A stretch of DNA of 64,000 nt from Rubrimonas sp036770645 (GTDB lineage Bacteria; Pseudomonadota; Alphaproteobacteria; Rhodobacterales; Rhodobacteraceae). Shown one piece after another: positions 18,683 through 27,052 of this stretch. How positions within the stretch are numbered: position 1 is the stretch's first letter; each line of letters begins with the position of its first letter. The notes below the pieces were generated by a model, which saw only the letters and a program-made list of their open reading frames with translations, was not told the origin of the DNA and ran no database searches. A program made the position numbers and the translations under genes. The stretch spans positions 22,347 through 86,346 of the forward strand of contig DAIPIU010000003.1 of assembly GCA_036770645.1 (NCBI GenBank), read 5' to 3'.

Positions 18683-20989
18683 TCACTCCGCGGCGACGGG
18701 GCGGGCGGCGTCCTGCAGCCAGCCCCACATGCGCAGGGGCGTCAGCGGCATGTCGACATGGCGCACGCCCGTCTCCCACACCGCATCGAGCGCCCCGTTG
18801 ACCACCGCGGCCAACGCGCCGACCGTGCCGGCCTCGCCGCAACCCTTCATGCCGATCACATTGGCAGTCGAAGGGGTTCCCTCATGGTGGAAGGGCATGT
18901 TGGGCACGTCCGCAGCGCGCGGCATGGCATAGTCCATGAAGCTGGCCGAGACGAGCTGGCCGTTCTCGTCCCACACCACATGCTCGGTGATCGCCTGGCC
19001 GATGCCCTGCGCCACGCCGCCATGCACCTGCCCCTCGGCCAGCACCGGGTTCATCAGCACGCCGAAATCGTCGACCACGGTGTAGCGCACGACACGGGTC
19101 ACGCCGGTGTCGCGGTCGACCTCGACCTCTGCGATGTGGCAGCCGTTGGGGTATGAGCGGCCGGGCACCACGGTCTCGCGCCGCTCGACCAGCAGTTCGG
19201 TCCGGCCCGCGGCCCGGGCACGGGCAACCGCCTCCATCACGCCGAGCGTGCGATCGGTGCCCGCGACGCGGAAGGCGCCGTCCGCGAACTCGATGTCCTC
19301 GGGCGCGACCTCGAGTTCGTCGCCGGCGAAGGGCCGGACCTTCTCGATCCAGGCATCCGCGGCCCCCCAGATCGAGGAGCCCTGCATGGTCACCGAGCGC
19401 GAGCCCCCGGTGCCGCCGCCCTGGGGGATGCGGTCGCTGTCGCCCTGGACGATGCGGATCGCCTCGAACGGCACGCCGAGGCGGTCGTGCAGGAACTGCG
19501 CGAAGACGGTCTCGTGGCCCTGGCCGTTGGACTGGGTCCCGACGCACAGGTCCACGCCGCCGTCCTCGCGGAACAGGATCTCGGTGGTCTCGTTCTGATC
19601 GCCGAGGATCGATTCGATGTAGTAGCAGAGGCCGAAGCCCAGCAGCCGCCCCTGCGCCGCCGCCGCGGCCCGCCGGGCGGGAAAGCCCGCCGCATCGGCC
19701 TCGACCAGCGCGCGGTCGAGGACGCGGTCGAAATCGCCCACATCGTAAAGCTCGCCCGTCGCGGTGCGGTAGGGGAAGCTGCGGATGAAGTTCCTGCGCC
19801 TCAGCGCCACCGGATCGATCCCCATTTCGCGGGCCGCGAAATCCATCAGACGCTCGATCACATAGATCGCCTCGGGCCGGCCGGCGCCGCGATAGGCGTC
19901 TGTGGGCGTGGTGTTCGAGAACACGCCCTTAACGCCGAAGAAATAGGTCTGCACGTCGTAGACGCCGGTCAGCACCTTCGAGACCAGCACCGACGGGATG
20001 TAGGCCCCGAACCCCGACAGATAGGCCCCCATCGCCGCGACGCTGTCGATGCGCAGCGCGACGAGGCGGTGCTCGGCGTCGAAGGCGGCCTGCGCCCGGG
20101 TGACGTGGTCGCGGCCCATGGCGTCCGAGGCGATGCCTTCGGTGCGGTCGGCGATCCACTTGACCGGACGGCTCAGCTTGATCGCGGCCCAGCCGACCAG
20201 AAGCTGCTCGGCATAGGTCACGGCCTTCATGCCGAAGCCGCCGCCGACATCTGGATGTGTCACGCGCACCTGCGCGGGGTCGAGCTTCAGCTTCGCGGCC
20301 AGTTCGTCGCGGAGGCCCCACGGCCCCTGCCCGTTGGCCGCAAGATGCAGGCGCGCCCCGTCCCAGGCGGCCATGGCGCCGCGCGTCTCCATGGGGTTCG
20401 CGACGACGCGGTTGTTCACGAGGTCCAGCGTCACGACGCGCGCCGCCGCGGCGAAGGCGGCGGCGGTCGCGGAGTCGTTGCCCATGGCCCAGTCATAGCA
20501 GAGGTTGCCCGGCGCGGTGTCGTGGAGCTGCGGCGCGGACGGATCCAGCGCGCCGGCCGTGTCGGTGACCGCGTCCAGTTCCTCGTACTCGACGGACACG
20601 AGGTCCAGCGCGTCGCGGGCCTGCGCCAGCGTCTCGGCCACCACCATCGCCACCGGCTCGCCGACATGGCGCACGCGGTCGACCGCCAGCAAGGGCCGGC
20701 GCGGCAGGGCGCAGGCGCTGCCGTCGCGGTTCCGGATCGGCGTCGTGTCGAGCGAATTGTCGATCTCGCCGTCGAGATCGGCCCCGGTCAGCACCAGCAG
20801 CACGCCGGGCGCGGCCTTCGCGGCGTCGGCATCCACCGAGACGATCCGCGCATGCGCGACGGGCGAGCGCAGGAAGACTGCCCGCACCTCGCCCGGCCAG
20901 ACCATGTCCTCGACATAGGATCCCGTGCCCCGGAGGAAGCGGGCGTCCTCGACGCGCGCGACCGGCTGGCTGACGCCGAACTTCGACAT
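18683..20989 (-). CDS. Form II CoxL-type molybdopterin hydroxylase large subunit
   Basis: 768-residue large subunit of the xanthine oxidase family, binding MCD-molybdopterin. Seen: aldehyde-oxidase head domain at the start (HVGEPVAMVVAETL, VEYEELDAV), PDVGGGFGMK, the active-site loop AYRGAGRPEA at residues 365-374 and the catalytic glutamate E719 in GCGEAGT. AYRGAGR marks form II enzymes; true aerobic CO dehydrogenases have the AYXCSFR loop, so CO oxidation should not be assumed. The usual partners, a 2Fe-2S small subunit and a FAD subunit, are absent from both sides. Only a GNAT gene follows. Substrate unknown. Confidence 0.92.
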   Translation of the reverse strand: MSKFGVSQPVARVEDARFLRGTGSYVEDMVWPGEVRAVFLRSPVAHARIVSVDADAAKAAPGVLLVLTGADLDGEIDNSLDTTPIRNRDGSACALPRRPLLAVDRVRHVGEPVAMVVAETLAQARDALDLVSVEYEELDAVTDTAGALDPSAPQLHDTAPGNLCYDWAMGNDSATAAAFAAAARVVTLDLVNNRVVANPMETRGAMAAWDGARLHLAANGQGPWGLRDELAAKLKLDPAQVRVTHPDVGGGFGMKAVTYAEQLLVGWAAIKLSRPVKWIADRTEGIASDAMGRDHVTRAQAAFDAEHRLVALRIDSVAAMGAYLSGFGAYIPSVLVSKVLTGVYDVQTYFFGVKGVFSNTTPTDAYRGAGRPEAIYVIERLMDFAAREMGIDPVALRRRNFIRSFPYRTATGELYDVGDFDRVLDRALVEADAAGFPARRAAAAAQGRLLGFGLCYYIESILGDQNETTEILFREDGGVDLCVGTQSNGQGHETVFAQFLHDRLGVPFEAIRIVQGDSDRIPQGGGTGGSRSVTMQGSSIWGAADAWIEKVRPFAGDELEVAPEDIEFADGAFRVAGTDRTLGVMEAVARARAAGRTELLVERRETVVPGRSYPNGCHIAEVEVDRDTGVTRVVRYTVVDDFGVLMNPVLAEGQVHGGVAQGIGQAITEHVVWDENGQLVSASFMDYAMPRAADVPNMPFHHEGTPSTANVIGMKGCGEAGTVGALAAVVNGALDAVWETGVRHVDMPLTPLRMWGWLQDAARPVAAE

Positions 20990-21101
20990 GGGTCATGACC
21001 TCTTGCGGCAGGGGCGGGGCCAAGCCGCCCCACAGCGTAAATAGCGCCGGCCTCGCGCGCGGCGACAGTCATCGTCGCGCCGTTCTGCGCCGCGCGCGGC
21101 C

Positions 21102-21560
21102 ATGCACCTCTTCGACACCATTCCATTTTATATCGAACCCGGCCGGATGCAGCCACCGGAGACCCGCGTGCACAGTCCGCTTCATGTCTCGACCCCTTGC
21201 GCGCTGGCCATTCCGCCAGAGGTGGCCCCGATCCTCGCCGTCGCCACCGCGGGCAATCCCGCCGGTGGCGTCTCCGGCATGCCGGGCTCGAGCGGCGCGG
21301 ATCGCCCGCGGCCCAACGGGATGCAAGCGGCCATCGCCGCCTGCATCCGGCGCGGGTCTCGTGGCCGCGACGCCCGGCCGCTCGGCCGCCGCTCCGGCCC
21401 CGGGCGTCGGTTCCGCGGCGGTCGAATGGTTTTCTCGCGGCTTCCCGACCAGCGCGCGCGCCGCCTGCGCCAGCGCCGGACCGTGCAGTGCGACGGCTGC
21501 CTGTGCGGCCGGATCCTCGCTCTGATTCCGTCCTTCAAGGCCGTCCGCCCGACCGGCTGA
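21102..21560 (+). CDS. Unrecognised ORF between the CoxL-type gene and the BLUF gene
   Basis: The interval 20990-21630 has no recognisable gene. Within it this 152-codon frame (MHLFDTIPFYIEP...) has codon third positions strongly biased to G and C over its whole length, as real genes here do, and ends with a Cys-containing stretch (VQCDGCLCGRI). The second half is very rich in Arg and Gly, which can also arise from non-coding GC-rich DNA. No signal peptide, membrane helix or known domain is seen. Other frames on both strands are Arg/Pro-rich and look worse. A six-T run at 21589-21594 follows the stop. It may be a fast-evolving orphan or not a gene at all. Confidence 0.35.
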   Translation: MHLFDTIPFYIEPGRMQPPETRVHSPLHVSTPCALAIPPEVAPILAVATAGNPAGGVSGMPGSSGADRPRPNGMQAAIAACIRRGSRGRDARPLGRRSGPGRRFRGGRMVFSRLPDQRARRLRQRRTVQCDGCLCGRILALIPSFKAVRPTG

Positions 21561-21630
21561 CGGCATCGCCATCCCGACCGCCCGGGGATTTTTTCGGCGG
21601 ACCTGGTGTGTTCTGACCATCGAGGCATTC

Positions 21631-22038
21631 ATGGAAGCGCTACTCTACGTCTCGTCGGCGTCCGGGCTTCCCACCCGGCGCGGCATCGACCGCATCCTGA
21701 CCGCGGCGCATCGCAACAACCCGCGCCTCGACCTCACCGGCATGCTGCTGTGGGCGGATCGCAGCTTCGCCCAGCTTCTGGAGGGGCCGGCGGCGGCGCT
21801 GGACCGGATGTACGGCGTGCTCGTGGCGGACAGCCGGCACGAGGGCTTGCGCGTGCTGTCGCGCTGGCCGATCGCCGAGCGCTTGTTCGCGGAATGGTCG
21901 ATGGGCTCCGAGCATCTGGACCGCCGCCAGAACTGGGAGTTGCTGCGCCGCCGCGACGCCCATGCGCGGGACGCCGACACCTGCGTCTGGCTGCTGGGCC
22001 TGATGGCCGACATCCGCCATCGCGGCTGCCGCGCCTGA
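21631..22038 (+). CDS. BLUF-domain blue-light receptor (stand-alone)
   Basis: 135 residues, essentially one BLUF domain, which binds FAD and signals through a light-driven hydrogen-bond switch. Key positions are present: Tyr6 in LLYVSSA, Asn29-Asn30 in HRNNPRLDLTGMLL, Gln48 in SFAQLLEGP, and the switch Trp89 and Met91 in FAEWSMG. Tyr and Gln are the residues needed for the photocycle. No output domain is attached, so it must act through a partner protein or by oligomer change. It is followed within six bases by a small membrane protein gene and then a third overlapping small gene. Confidence 0.9.
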   Translation: MEALLYVSSASGLPTRRGIDRILTAAHRNNPRLDLTGMLLWADRSFAQLLEGPAAALDRMYGVLVADSRHEGLRVLSRWPIAERLFAEWSMGSEHLDRRQNWELLRRRDAHARDADTCVWLLGLMADIRHRGCRA

Positions 22039-22043
22039 CGCCC

Positions 22044-22457
22044 ATGCTCACCACGCATCGCAGGAAGGATCGGCCCCTCGAGTGGTTCCTCGCCGGGTTC
22101 AGCGTGCTGTGGGGCGGCGCTGCGGCGATCGGCCCCGCGCTTTGGGGCGTGGCGGCGCTCCAGCCGACGGAGGTCTCGGCCCGCTCGGCCGGGTTCTGCG
22201 TGCTGCTCGGCCTCATCCACATGATCGGGCTGCTGGTGAACGGCACGGCGTCCTGGACGCCGCTGCTGCGCCTGGTCGCGACGGCCGCCAATGCCGGCTA
22301 CTTCGCCTATGTCGCCGCCGTGGCCCTGGCCCTGCACCCGCAGGCGCCCGGATGGGAGGTGGTCGTGTGCGCCTACATGGCCCTCGGCTTCGCGTGGTGC
22401 GCCTCGGTGGCCGGGCAGGACGCGGCGAAGATGAGGCTTGGCACCTATGGTCTTTGA
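22044..22457 (+). CDS. Small four-helix membrane protein, unknown role
   Basis: 137 residues from ATG 22044, six bases after the BLUF stop. A charged N-terminus (MLTTHRRKDRPLEWF) is followed by about four hydrophobic helices (roughly residues 13-33, 44-64, 73-94 and 100-125). The short open frame upstream of ATG 22044 is antisense-like and not used. The pattern, a short basic start with RPLEW then four helices including an LxxxxGxxHxxGLxVNG-like segment, reminds me of small membrane proteins carried by alphaproteobacterial phages, but this is recollection, not a search. It overlaps the next gene by 11 bases. Confidence 0.7.
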   Translation: MLTTHRRKDRPLEWFLAGFSVLWGGAAAIGPALWGVAALQPTEVSARSAGFCVLLGLIHMIGLLVNGTASWTPLLRLVATAANAGYFAYVAAVALALHPQAPGWEVVVCAYMALGFAWCASVAGQDAAKMRLGTYGL

Positions 22458-22818
22458 AACCCTGCTCAAGCCCGAGATGCTCACGGCGATGTCCGTCTTT
22501 CTGGGCGCCTTGTTCGCGGGCGTCGTGGCCGTGATCGCCGAGCTTCGCAAGCTGGAGCCCAAGGTCCACGGCCCGCGCATGATGGACGAACCTGCCGTCG
22601 ACCCCGCCGCCGAGGACGTGCGCGCCTGCGTGCGGGAGGAAGCGGACCACATCGCCCGCACGGTGTGGATCGTGGAGAAGAAGCTCACCGATCACCTGCA
22701 CCGCATCGAGGTGGCCGTCGCCCGTGGCGGCCATTCCCAGACCGCCGCGGCGCCTCAGGGGCCCGGCGGGTTCGCGGTCGGCCCCGGGGAAGGCTCCGGG
22801 CCCGCCGCGAGGCCCTGA
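22447..22818 (+). CDS. Small one-helix membrane protein with helical cytoplasmic tail, unknown role
   Basis: 123 residues from ATG 22447 (an upstream in-frame TTG at 22438 is less likely), overlapping the previous gene. One membrane helix near the N-terminus (MLTAMSVFLGALFAGVVAVIAEL, about 12-34) is followed by an acidic, probably helical segment (DHIARTVWIVEKKLTDHLHRIEVAV, about 70-95) and a Gly/Pro-rich end. No family recognised. With the BLUF gene and the four-helix protein it forms a compact three-gene unit. Confidence 0.65.
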   Translation: MVFETLLKPEMLTAMSVFLGALFAGVVAVIAELRKLEPKVHGPRMMDEPAVDPAAEDVRACVREEADHIARTVWIVEKKLTDHLHRIEVAVARGGHSQTAAAPQGPGGFAVGPGEGSGPAARP

Positions 22819-22906
22819 CCGCGCCGTCCCGTCGCGAGACGGATGGCGTCCTGCGGTGCTAAACCCTCCCCACGCGGGGCGAACCCGCCCGGGGAGGGAA
22901 CAGACC

Positions 22907-24088
22907 ATGGCGCAGGACATCGTGATCCTTGACGGCGCGCGCACGCCCATCGGGGCGTTCGGGGGCAAGCTGGCGGGCGTGCCGCCGACCCAGACGGCGG
23001 CGCATGTGGCCAGGCACGCCATGGAGCGGGCCGGCGTCGAACCCGCGCAAATCGGACATGCGGTGTTCGGCCATGTCATCAACACCGAGCCGCGCGACAT
23101 GTATCTGGCGCGTTGGGCCGCGGTGAAAGCGGGTTGCCCGGTCGAGACCCCGGCCCTGACGCTGAACCGGCTCTGCGGCTCTGGCGCGCAGGCGGTGGTG
23201 TCGGCTGCGCAGCACCTGATGCTGGGCGACTGCGATTTCGCGTTGGCGGGCGGGGCGGAGGCGATGTCGCGCTCGCCCCATGCCTTTCAGGCCGGCCGCG
23301 CGGGCGTGAAGATGGGCGACGCCTCCATGGCCGACATGATGGTGGGCGCGCTGTCGGACCCGTTCGAGGGCATGCACATGGGCGTGACCGCCGAGAACGT
23401 GGCCGAGGAGCATGGGATCGACCGCGCCGCGCAGGATGCCTTCGCCGCCGAAAGCCAGCGCCGCGCCGCCCGCGCCATCGCCGAGGGGCGCTTCGCCGGC
23501 CAGATCGCGCCCATCGAGGTCGAGGTGCGGCGCCAGCGCGTCGCCTTCGACACCGACGAGCACCCCAAGCCGGAAACGACCGTCGACAGCCTCGCGGCCC
23601 TGCGCCCCGTGTTCCGCAAGGGCGGTTCGGTGACCGCGGGCAACGCCTCGGGCATCAATGACGGGGCCGCGGCGATGGTGCTGGCGACGGCCGGGGCGGC
23701 CGAGCGCGCCGGGCTGAAGCCGCGGGCGCGCCTGCTGGGCTATGCCCATGCCGGGGTGCGGCCCGAGGTCATGGGCATCGGGCCGGTGCCGGCGGTGACG
23801 CGGCTGCTCGAGCGGCTGGGCCTGGGCGCCGACGCCTTCGACGTGATCGAGAGCAACGAGGCCTTCGCGGCGCAGGCCTGCGCGGTGAACCGCGGTCTCG
23901 GGCTCGACCCGGAGAAGGTGAACCCCAATGGCGGCGCCATCGCGCTGGGCCACCCCATCGGGGCCACCGGCGCGATCCTCGTGCTGAAGGCGATGGCCGA
24001 GCTCGAGCGCACCGGCGGCGGGCGCGGCCTGATCACCATGTGCATCGGCGGCGGCCAGGGTATCGCGCTGGCGATCGAGCGCATCTGA
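22907..24088 (+). CDS. Acetyl-CoA C-acyltransferase (thiolase)
   Basis: 393-residue thiolase that cleaves or forms 3-ketoacyl-CoA. ATG 22907 follows GGGGAGGGA; the longer frame upstream is non-coding. Catalytic residues: nucleophile Cys90 in LNRLCGSGAQAV, His in ALGHPIGATGA, and the second Cys in MCIGGGQG; NEAFA is also present. The PhaA/AtoB-like type covers acetyl-CoA acetyltransferases and 3-ketoacyl-CoA thiolases, which cannot be separated by eye. It is alone, with the histidine kinase gene converging 24 bases downstream. Confidence 0.92.
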   Translation: MAQDIVILDGARTPIGAFGGKLAGVPPTQTAAHVARHAMERAGVEPAQIGHAVFGHVINTEPRDMYLARWAAVKAGCPVETPALTLNRLCGSGAQAVVSAAQHLMLGDCDFALAGGAEAMSRSPHAFQAGRAGVKMGDASMADMMVGALSDPFEGMHMGVTAENVAEEHGIDRAAQDAFAAESQRRAARAIAEGRFAGQIAPIEVEVRRQRVAFDTDEHPKPETTVDSLAALRPVFRKGGSVTAGNASGINDGAAAMVLATAGAAERAGLKPRARLLGYAHAGVRPEVMGIGPVPAVTRLLERLGLGADAFDVIESNEAFAAQACAVNRGLGLDPEKVNPNGGAIALGHPIGATGAILVLKAMAELERTGGGRGLITMCIGGGQGIALAIERI

Positions 24089-24112
24089 GGCCCCCGGGGG
24101 CGCGCGTCGCCC

Positions 24113-26134
24113 TCAGGCCGATTCGAGCCAGCGGGGCGGCATCGCCCGCCCCGCCTTCCGATCCTGGGGGCACCCGCGATCCTGCGCGGCTTCGGCGGCC
24201 AGCGCCGCCCCGTCGCGCGCCGCCAGCGCTGCCGCAAGCCCCTCGCGCAGCGCCAGCGGGCTGGCGGGCTTGGCGATCTCGGTGCAGGCCACCGCGTCCT
24301 CCATCCCCAGCGGCGTGCCGGCGAGCACGGCGAAAGCGAGCCTGCGGGAACCGGCGTCGGCGCCCGCGGGCGTTTCGCGGAATTCGGCCAGCGCCGCCAG
24401 CGCGTCGAGCTCGGGCGGCGCATGGTCGAGCAGCGCTATGTCGCACCGTCCTGCCGCGTGGGGCAGCAGCACCGCGTCGCGCGTGCCTTCGGCCTGCATG
24501 CCGAGGGCGGACAGCACCTCGACGAGGAAGCGCCGCCGCTCCGGCGAGGGGCTGACGACGACCGCGCGCATGCCGAACAGACGCGCGTCCCGGCCGACGC
24601 AGGGCGCGGCCGAGGCGATGGGCAGCGTCAGCGCCGCCTCGAAGGTCGCGCCGGGCCCGTCATGGGGCATCAGAGCGATCCGCCCGCCCATCATGTCGAG
24701 CAGGGTGCGGCAGACCGCGAGGCCGAGGCCGACCCCGCCGGCGGCCCGCGTGGCCGACTGGTCGCCCTGCGTGAACAGGCCGAAGATGCGCCCGGCCTGC
24801 TCCGCCGCCACGCCCCTGCCCGTGTCGCGCACGGCAATGCGCAGGTCGGCCCGCCCGTCGCCAAGGTCCCGCGCCGATATGTCGACGAGGATGCTGCCGC
24901 GCGCGGTGAACTTGACCGCGTTCGACAGCAGGTTGGTCACGATGTGGTCCAGCCGCTCGGCGTCGCCCACCAGCATCGAGGGCGAGGCGGGGTCGACCCG
25001 CACCATCAGGTCGAGGCCCTTCAGCACGGCGGCGGGCGCGAGCCTGGCGGCGGGCTCGCGCCCCAGCCGCTCGACGGCGAAGGGCTCGAGCTCCAGCCGC
25101 AGTTTTCCGGCGTCGAGGCGGCTGTATTCGAGGATGTCGGCGATCACCGTGCCCAGCGCCTCGGCCGACCCGCGGATCACGCCGATGCAGCCGCGCTGGC
25201 GGGCGTCGAGGCCCGTGGCCTCGAGCACCGAGGCCATGCCGATCACGCCGTTCAGCGGCGTGCGCAGCTCGTGGCTCATGGTCGCGAGGAACTCGCCCTT
25301 GGCGCGGTCGGCGGCCTGCGCGGCGTCGCGCGCCGCGGCCAGCGCCATCCGGTCGGCCTCGACCGTGCGCGCCAGCGGCAGCAGCAGCGCCACGAGGTTC
25401 ACCAGCGCCGCCCCGGCCCCCACCGCCAGCGCCATGCCCAGCGCCTCGAGCGCGGCGTCGGCGGCGCGGCGGTGTTCGCGGATCATCAGGATCGAGCCGT
25501 CGCGCAGCATGTCCACCAGCGCCTCGGTGTCGCTGCGCTCGAGCGCCGCCAGGGCCGCGCGCTCGCGCATGTCGAGCGGCCCCGTGCCGAAAGCGAAGGG
25601 TTCGAGCCGCATCAGGATGCGCGTTATCGCGCCCTCGAGGCCGAGGCTTCCCGCGGCGCCCTTCCACAGCGCATGCAGCGCCGGGGGCATCTCCATGGCC
25701 CCGAGGCCGTGCCGATGCGGCGGTTCGAAGGCCTGCAGACGCTGCTGCATGACGCGGTCGATCGGCTTCGGGGCGATATCGGGCGGCCCCATGGGCATTT
25801 CGCCGACGGCCGCCAGCGCGGCGCGCGCCGCGATGCGCTCGGGCTCGGCCTGCCGCAGTTCCTCGAGGTGGTAGAGCACCGCGAGATACGAACGGCGCAG
25901 CAGCGCGCGGTCCGCGGCCAGACCGCGATCCAGCGCGCGGTGCGCTGCGATGTCGAGGCGCGCGATCCCCTCGCCCAGATGCGAGAAGGTCAGCCCGATC
26001 TCGCCGCGCTGCTCCTGCGCGGAAAGGCGGCTGAGGCCGACGATCCCGGCCCCGGCGAGCGACAGCAGGATGACGGCGGTGGACAGCACGAACCGGCCCG
26101 CAAGCCGCGCATTCGCCCTGCCCCCCATCGCCAT
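24113..26134 (-). CDS. Membrane sensor histidine kinase with degenerate C-terminal receiver
   Basis: 673 residues from ATG 26134 (GGGGG six bases before; a GTG seven codons upstream is possible). Order: membrane helix at about 15-37, a periplasmic region of about 190 residues with no recognised domain, second helix (about 240-262), HisKA with FLATMSHELRTPLNG (phosphorylated H288), HATPase with LLSNAVKFT and DTGRGV and GVGLGLAVCRTLLDMMGG, then a receiver-like module of about 110 residues (RAVVVSPSPERRRFLVEVLSALG...IALLDHAPPELD...TEIAKP). The receiver keeps the Asp and Lys positions but its acidic pair is replaced by SPSPE, so it may not bind magnesium or accept phosphate. No response regulator is adjacent. 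Aquaporin lies upstream on the same strand. Confidence 0.88.
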   Translation of the reverse strand: MAMGGRANARLAGRFVLSTAVILLSLAGAGIVGLSRLSAQEQRGEIGLTFSHLGEGIARLDIAAHRALDRGLAADRALLRRSYLAVLYHLEELRQAEPERIAARAALAAVGEMPMGPPDIAPKPIDRVMQQRLQAFEPPHRHGLGAMEMPPALHALWKGAAGSLGLEGAITRILMRLEPFAFGTGPLDMRERAALAALERSDTEALVDMLRDGSILMIREHRRAADAALEALGMALAVGAGAALVNLVALLLPLARTVEADRMALAAARDAAQAADRAKGEFLATMSHELRTPLNGVIGMASVLEATGLDARQRGCIGVIRGSAEALGTVIADILEYSRLDAGKLRLELEPFAVERLGREPAARLAPAAVLKGLDLMVRVDPASPSMLVGDAERLDHIVTNLLSNAVKFTARGSILVDISARDLGDGRADLRIAVRDTGRGVAAEQAGRIFGLFTQGDQSATRAAGGVGLGLAVCRTLLDMMGGRIALMPHDGPGATFEAALTLPIASAAPCVGRDARLFGMRAVVVSPSPERRRFLVEVLSALGMQAEGTRDAVLLPHAAGRCDIALLDHAPPELDALAALAEFRETPAGADAGSRRLAFAVLAGTPLGMEDAVACTEIAKPASPLALREGLAAALAARDGAALAAEAAQDRGCPQDRKAGRAMPPRWLESA

Positions 26135-26250
26135 CGTCGAACCCCCGGGCCGCACTGAATACGGCGCGACCGTGGACCCGACAAACTGACGAAGGGTTTA
26201 CGCATGCAGCCCCGCGTCGCCCGGTGCCGGGCGGCGCGGGGCGGCGCGCG

Positions 26251-26940
26251 TCAGGCCTGGTCGGCCTCGAGCGTGCCGGTGCGGAACAGGTAGCCCGCGC
26301 AGGCCGCGCCCAGCAGCGGGGCGGCGATGAACAGCCACAGCTGCGACAGCGCCTGACCGCCCACGAAGATCGCGGGGCCGATCGAGCGCGCCGGGTTCAC
26401 CGAGACGCCCGTCACCCAGATGCCGACGATGTGGATCACCACCAGCGTCAGGCCGATGGCGAGGCCCGCCATGGCCCCCGGCGCGCCCTGCTGGGTCGAT
26501 CCGAGGATGACCACGAGGAAGATGAAGGTGGCCACCGCCTCGAACGCGAAGGCCGCGACGAGGCCGTATTCGCCCAGATAGCCCGGGCCCCAGCCGTTCT
26601 GGCCCAGACCCGACTCGGCGACCGAGAAGCCCGCGACCTTGTCCGACACGATCAGCAGCAGCACCGCCGCGCCGGCGATGGCGCCGAGGATCTGCGCCGC
26701 GACGTAGCGGGCGAAATCCTCGATCTCCATGCGGTCGGCGATCAGGGCCGCCAGGCTGACGGCGGGGTTGATGTGGCAGCCCGAGATCGGGCCGATGCCG
26801 TAGGCCGCGGCGATGAGCGCCAGGCCGAAGGCGAAGGAGATGCCCAGCACGCCGACCTGCTCTCCGGCGATGACGGCCGCGCCGCAGCCGAACAGCACGA
26901 GGATGAACGTGCCGATGAATTCCGCGATGGCTTTCTTCAT
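26251..26940 (-). CDS. aqpZ: Aquaporin Z
   Basis: Water channel of the inner membrane, 229 residues and six helices plus two half-helices. Both NPA boxes are intact: HINPAVS (NPA at 58-60) and VNPARS (NPA at 182-184, with the selectivity Arg185); CGAAVIA near the start matches AqpZ. His170 fits the narrow aromatic/arginine filter of water-specific rather than glycerol channels. A palindrome CGCCCGGTGCCGGGCG at 26218-26233 lies just after the stop and could end the transcript before the kinase gene. Confidence 0.95.
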   Translation of the reverse strand: MKKAIAEFIGTFILVLFGCGAAVIAGEQVGVLGISFAFGLALIAAAYGIGPISGCHINPAVSLAALIADRMEIEDFARYVAAQILGAIAGAAVLLLIVSDKVAGFSVAESGLGQNGWGPGYLGEYGLVAAFAFEAVATFIFLVVILGSTQQGAPGAMAGLAIGLTLVVIHIVGIWVTGVSVNPARSIGPAIFVGGQALSQLWLFIAAPLLGAACAGYLFRTGTLEADQA

Positions 26941-27052
26941 GGTCTGACCCTGTCGCTGGGCCTGTCCCGGCCCGGTTGATCCGCGGGGCCTATGCCATGG
27001 CGAAGGGTCCGAAAGCCATGTTACCGGTCAAAAATATGTCGAACTGATGCGA

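Noticed and set aside
18683..20989. Calling the CoxL-type protein a CO dehydrogenase
   Set aside because: Its loop is AYRGAGR (form II), not AYXCSFR, and partner subunits are missing.
19487..20998. 503-codon plus-strand frame over the CoxL-type gene
   Set aside because: Shadow of a conserved molybdenum hydroxylase; no motif of its own.
24422..26158. 578-codon plus-strand frame over the histidine kinase
   Set aside because: Antisense frame, low-complexity composition.
26991..27031. TTGACC box upstream of aqpZ as a promoter
   Set aside because: The sequence 17 bases on (ACCCTT) does not resemble a -10 box.
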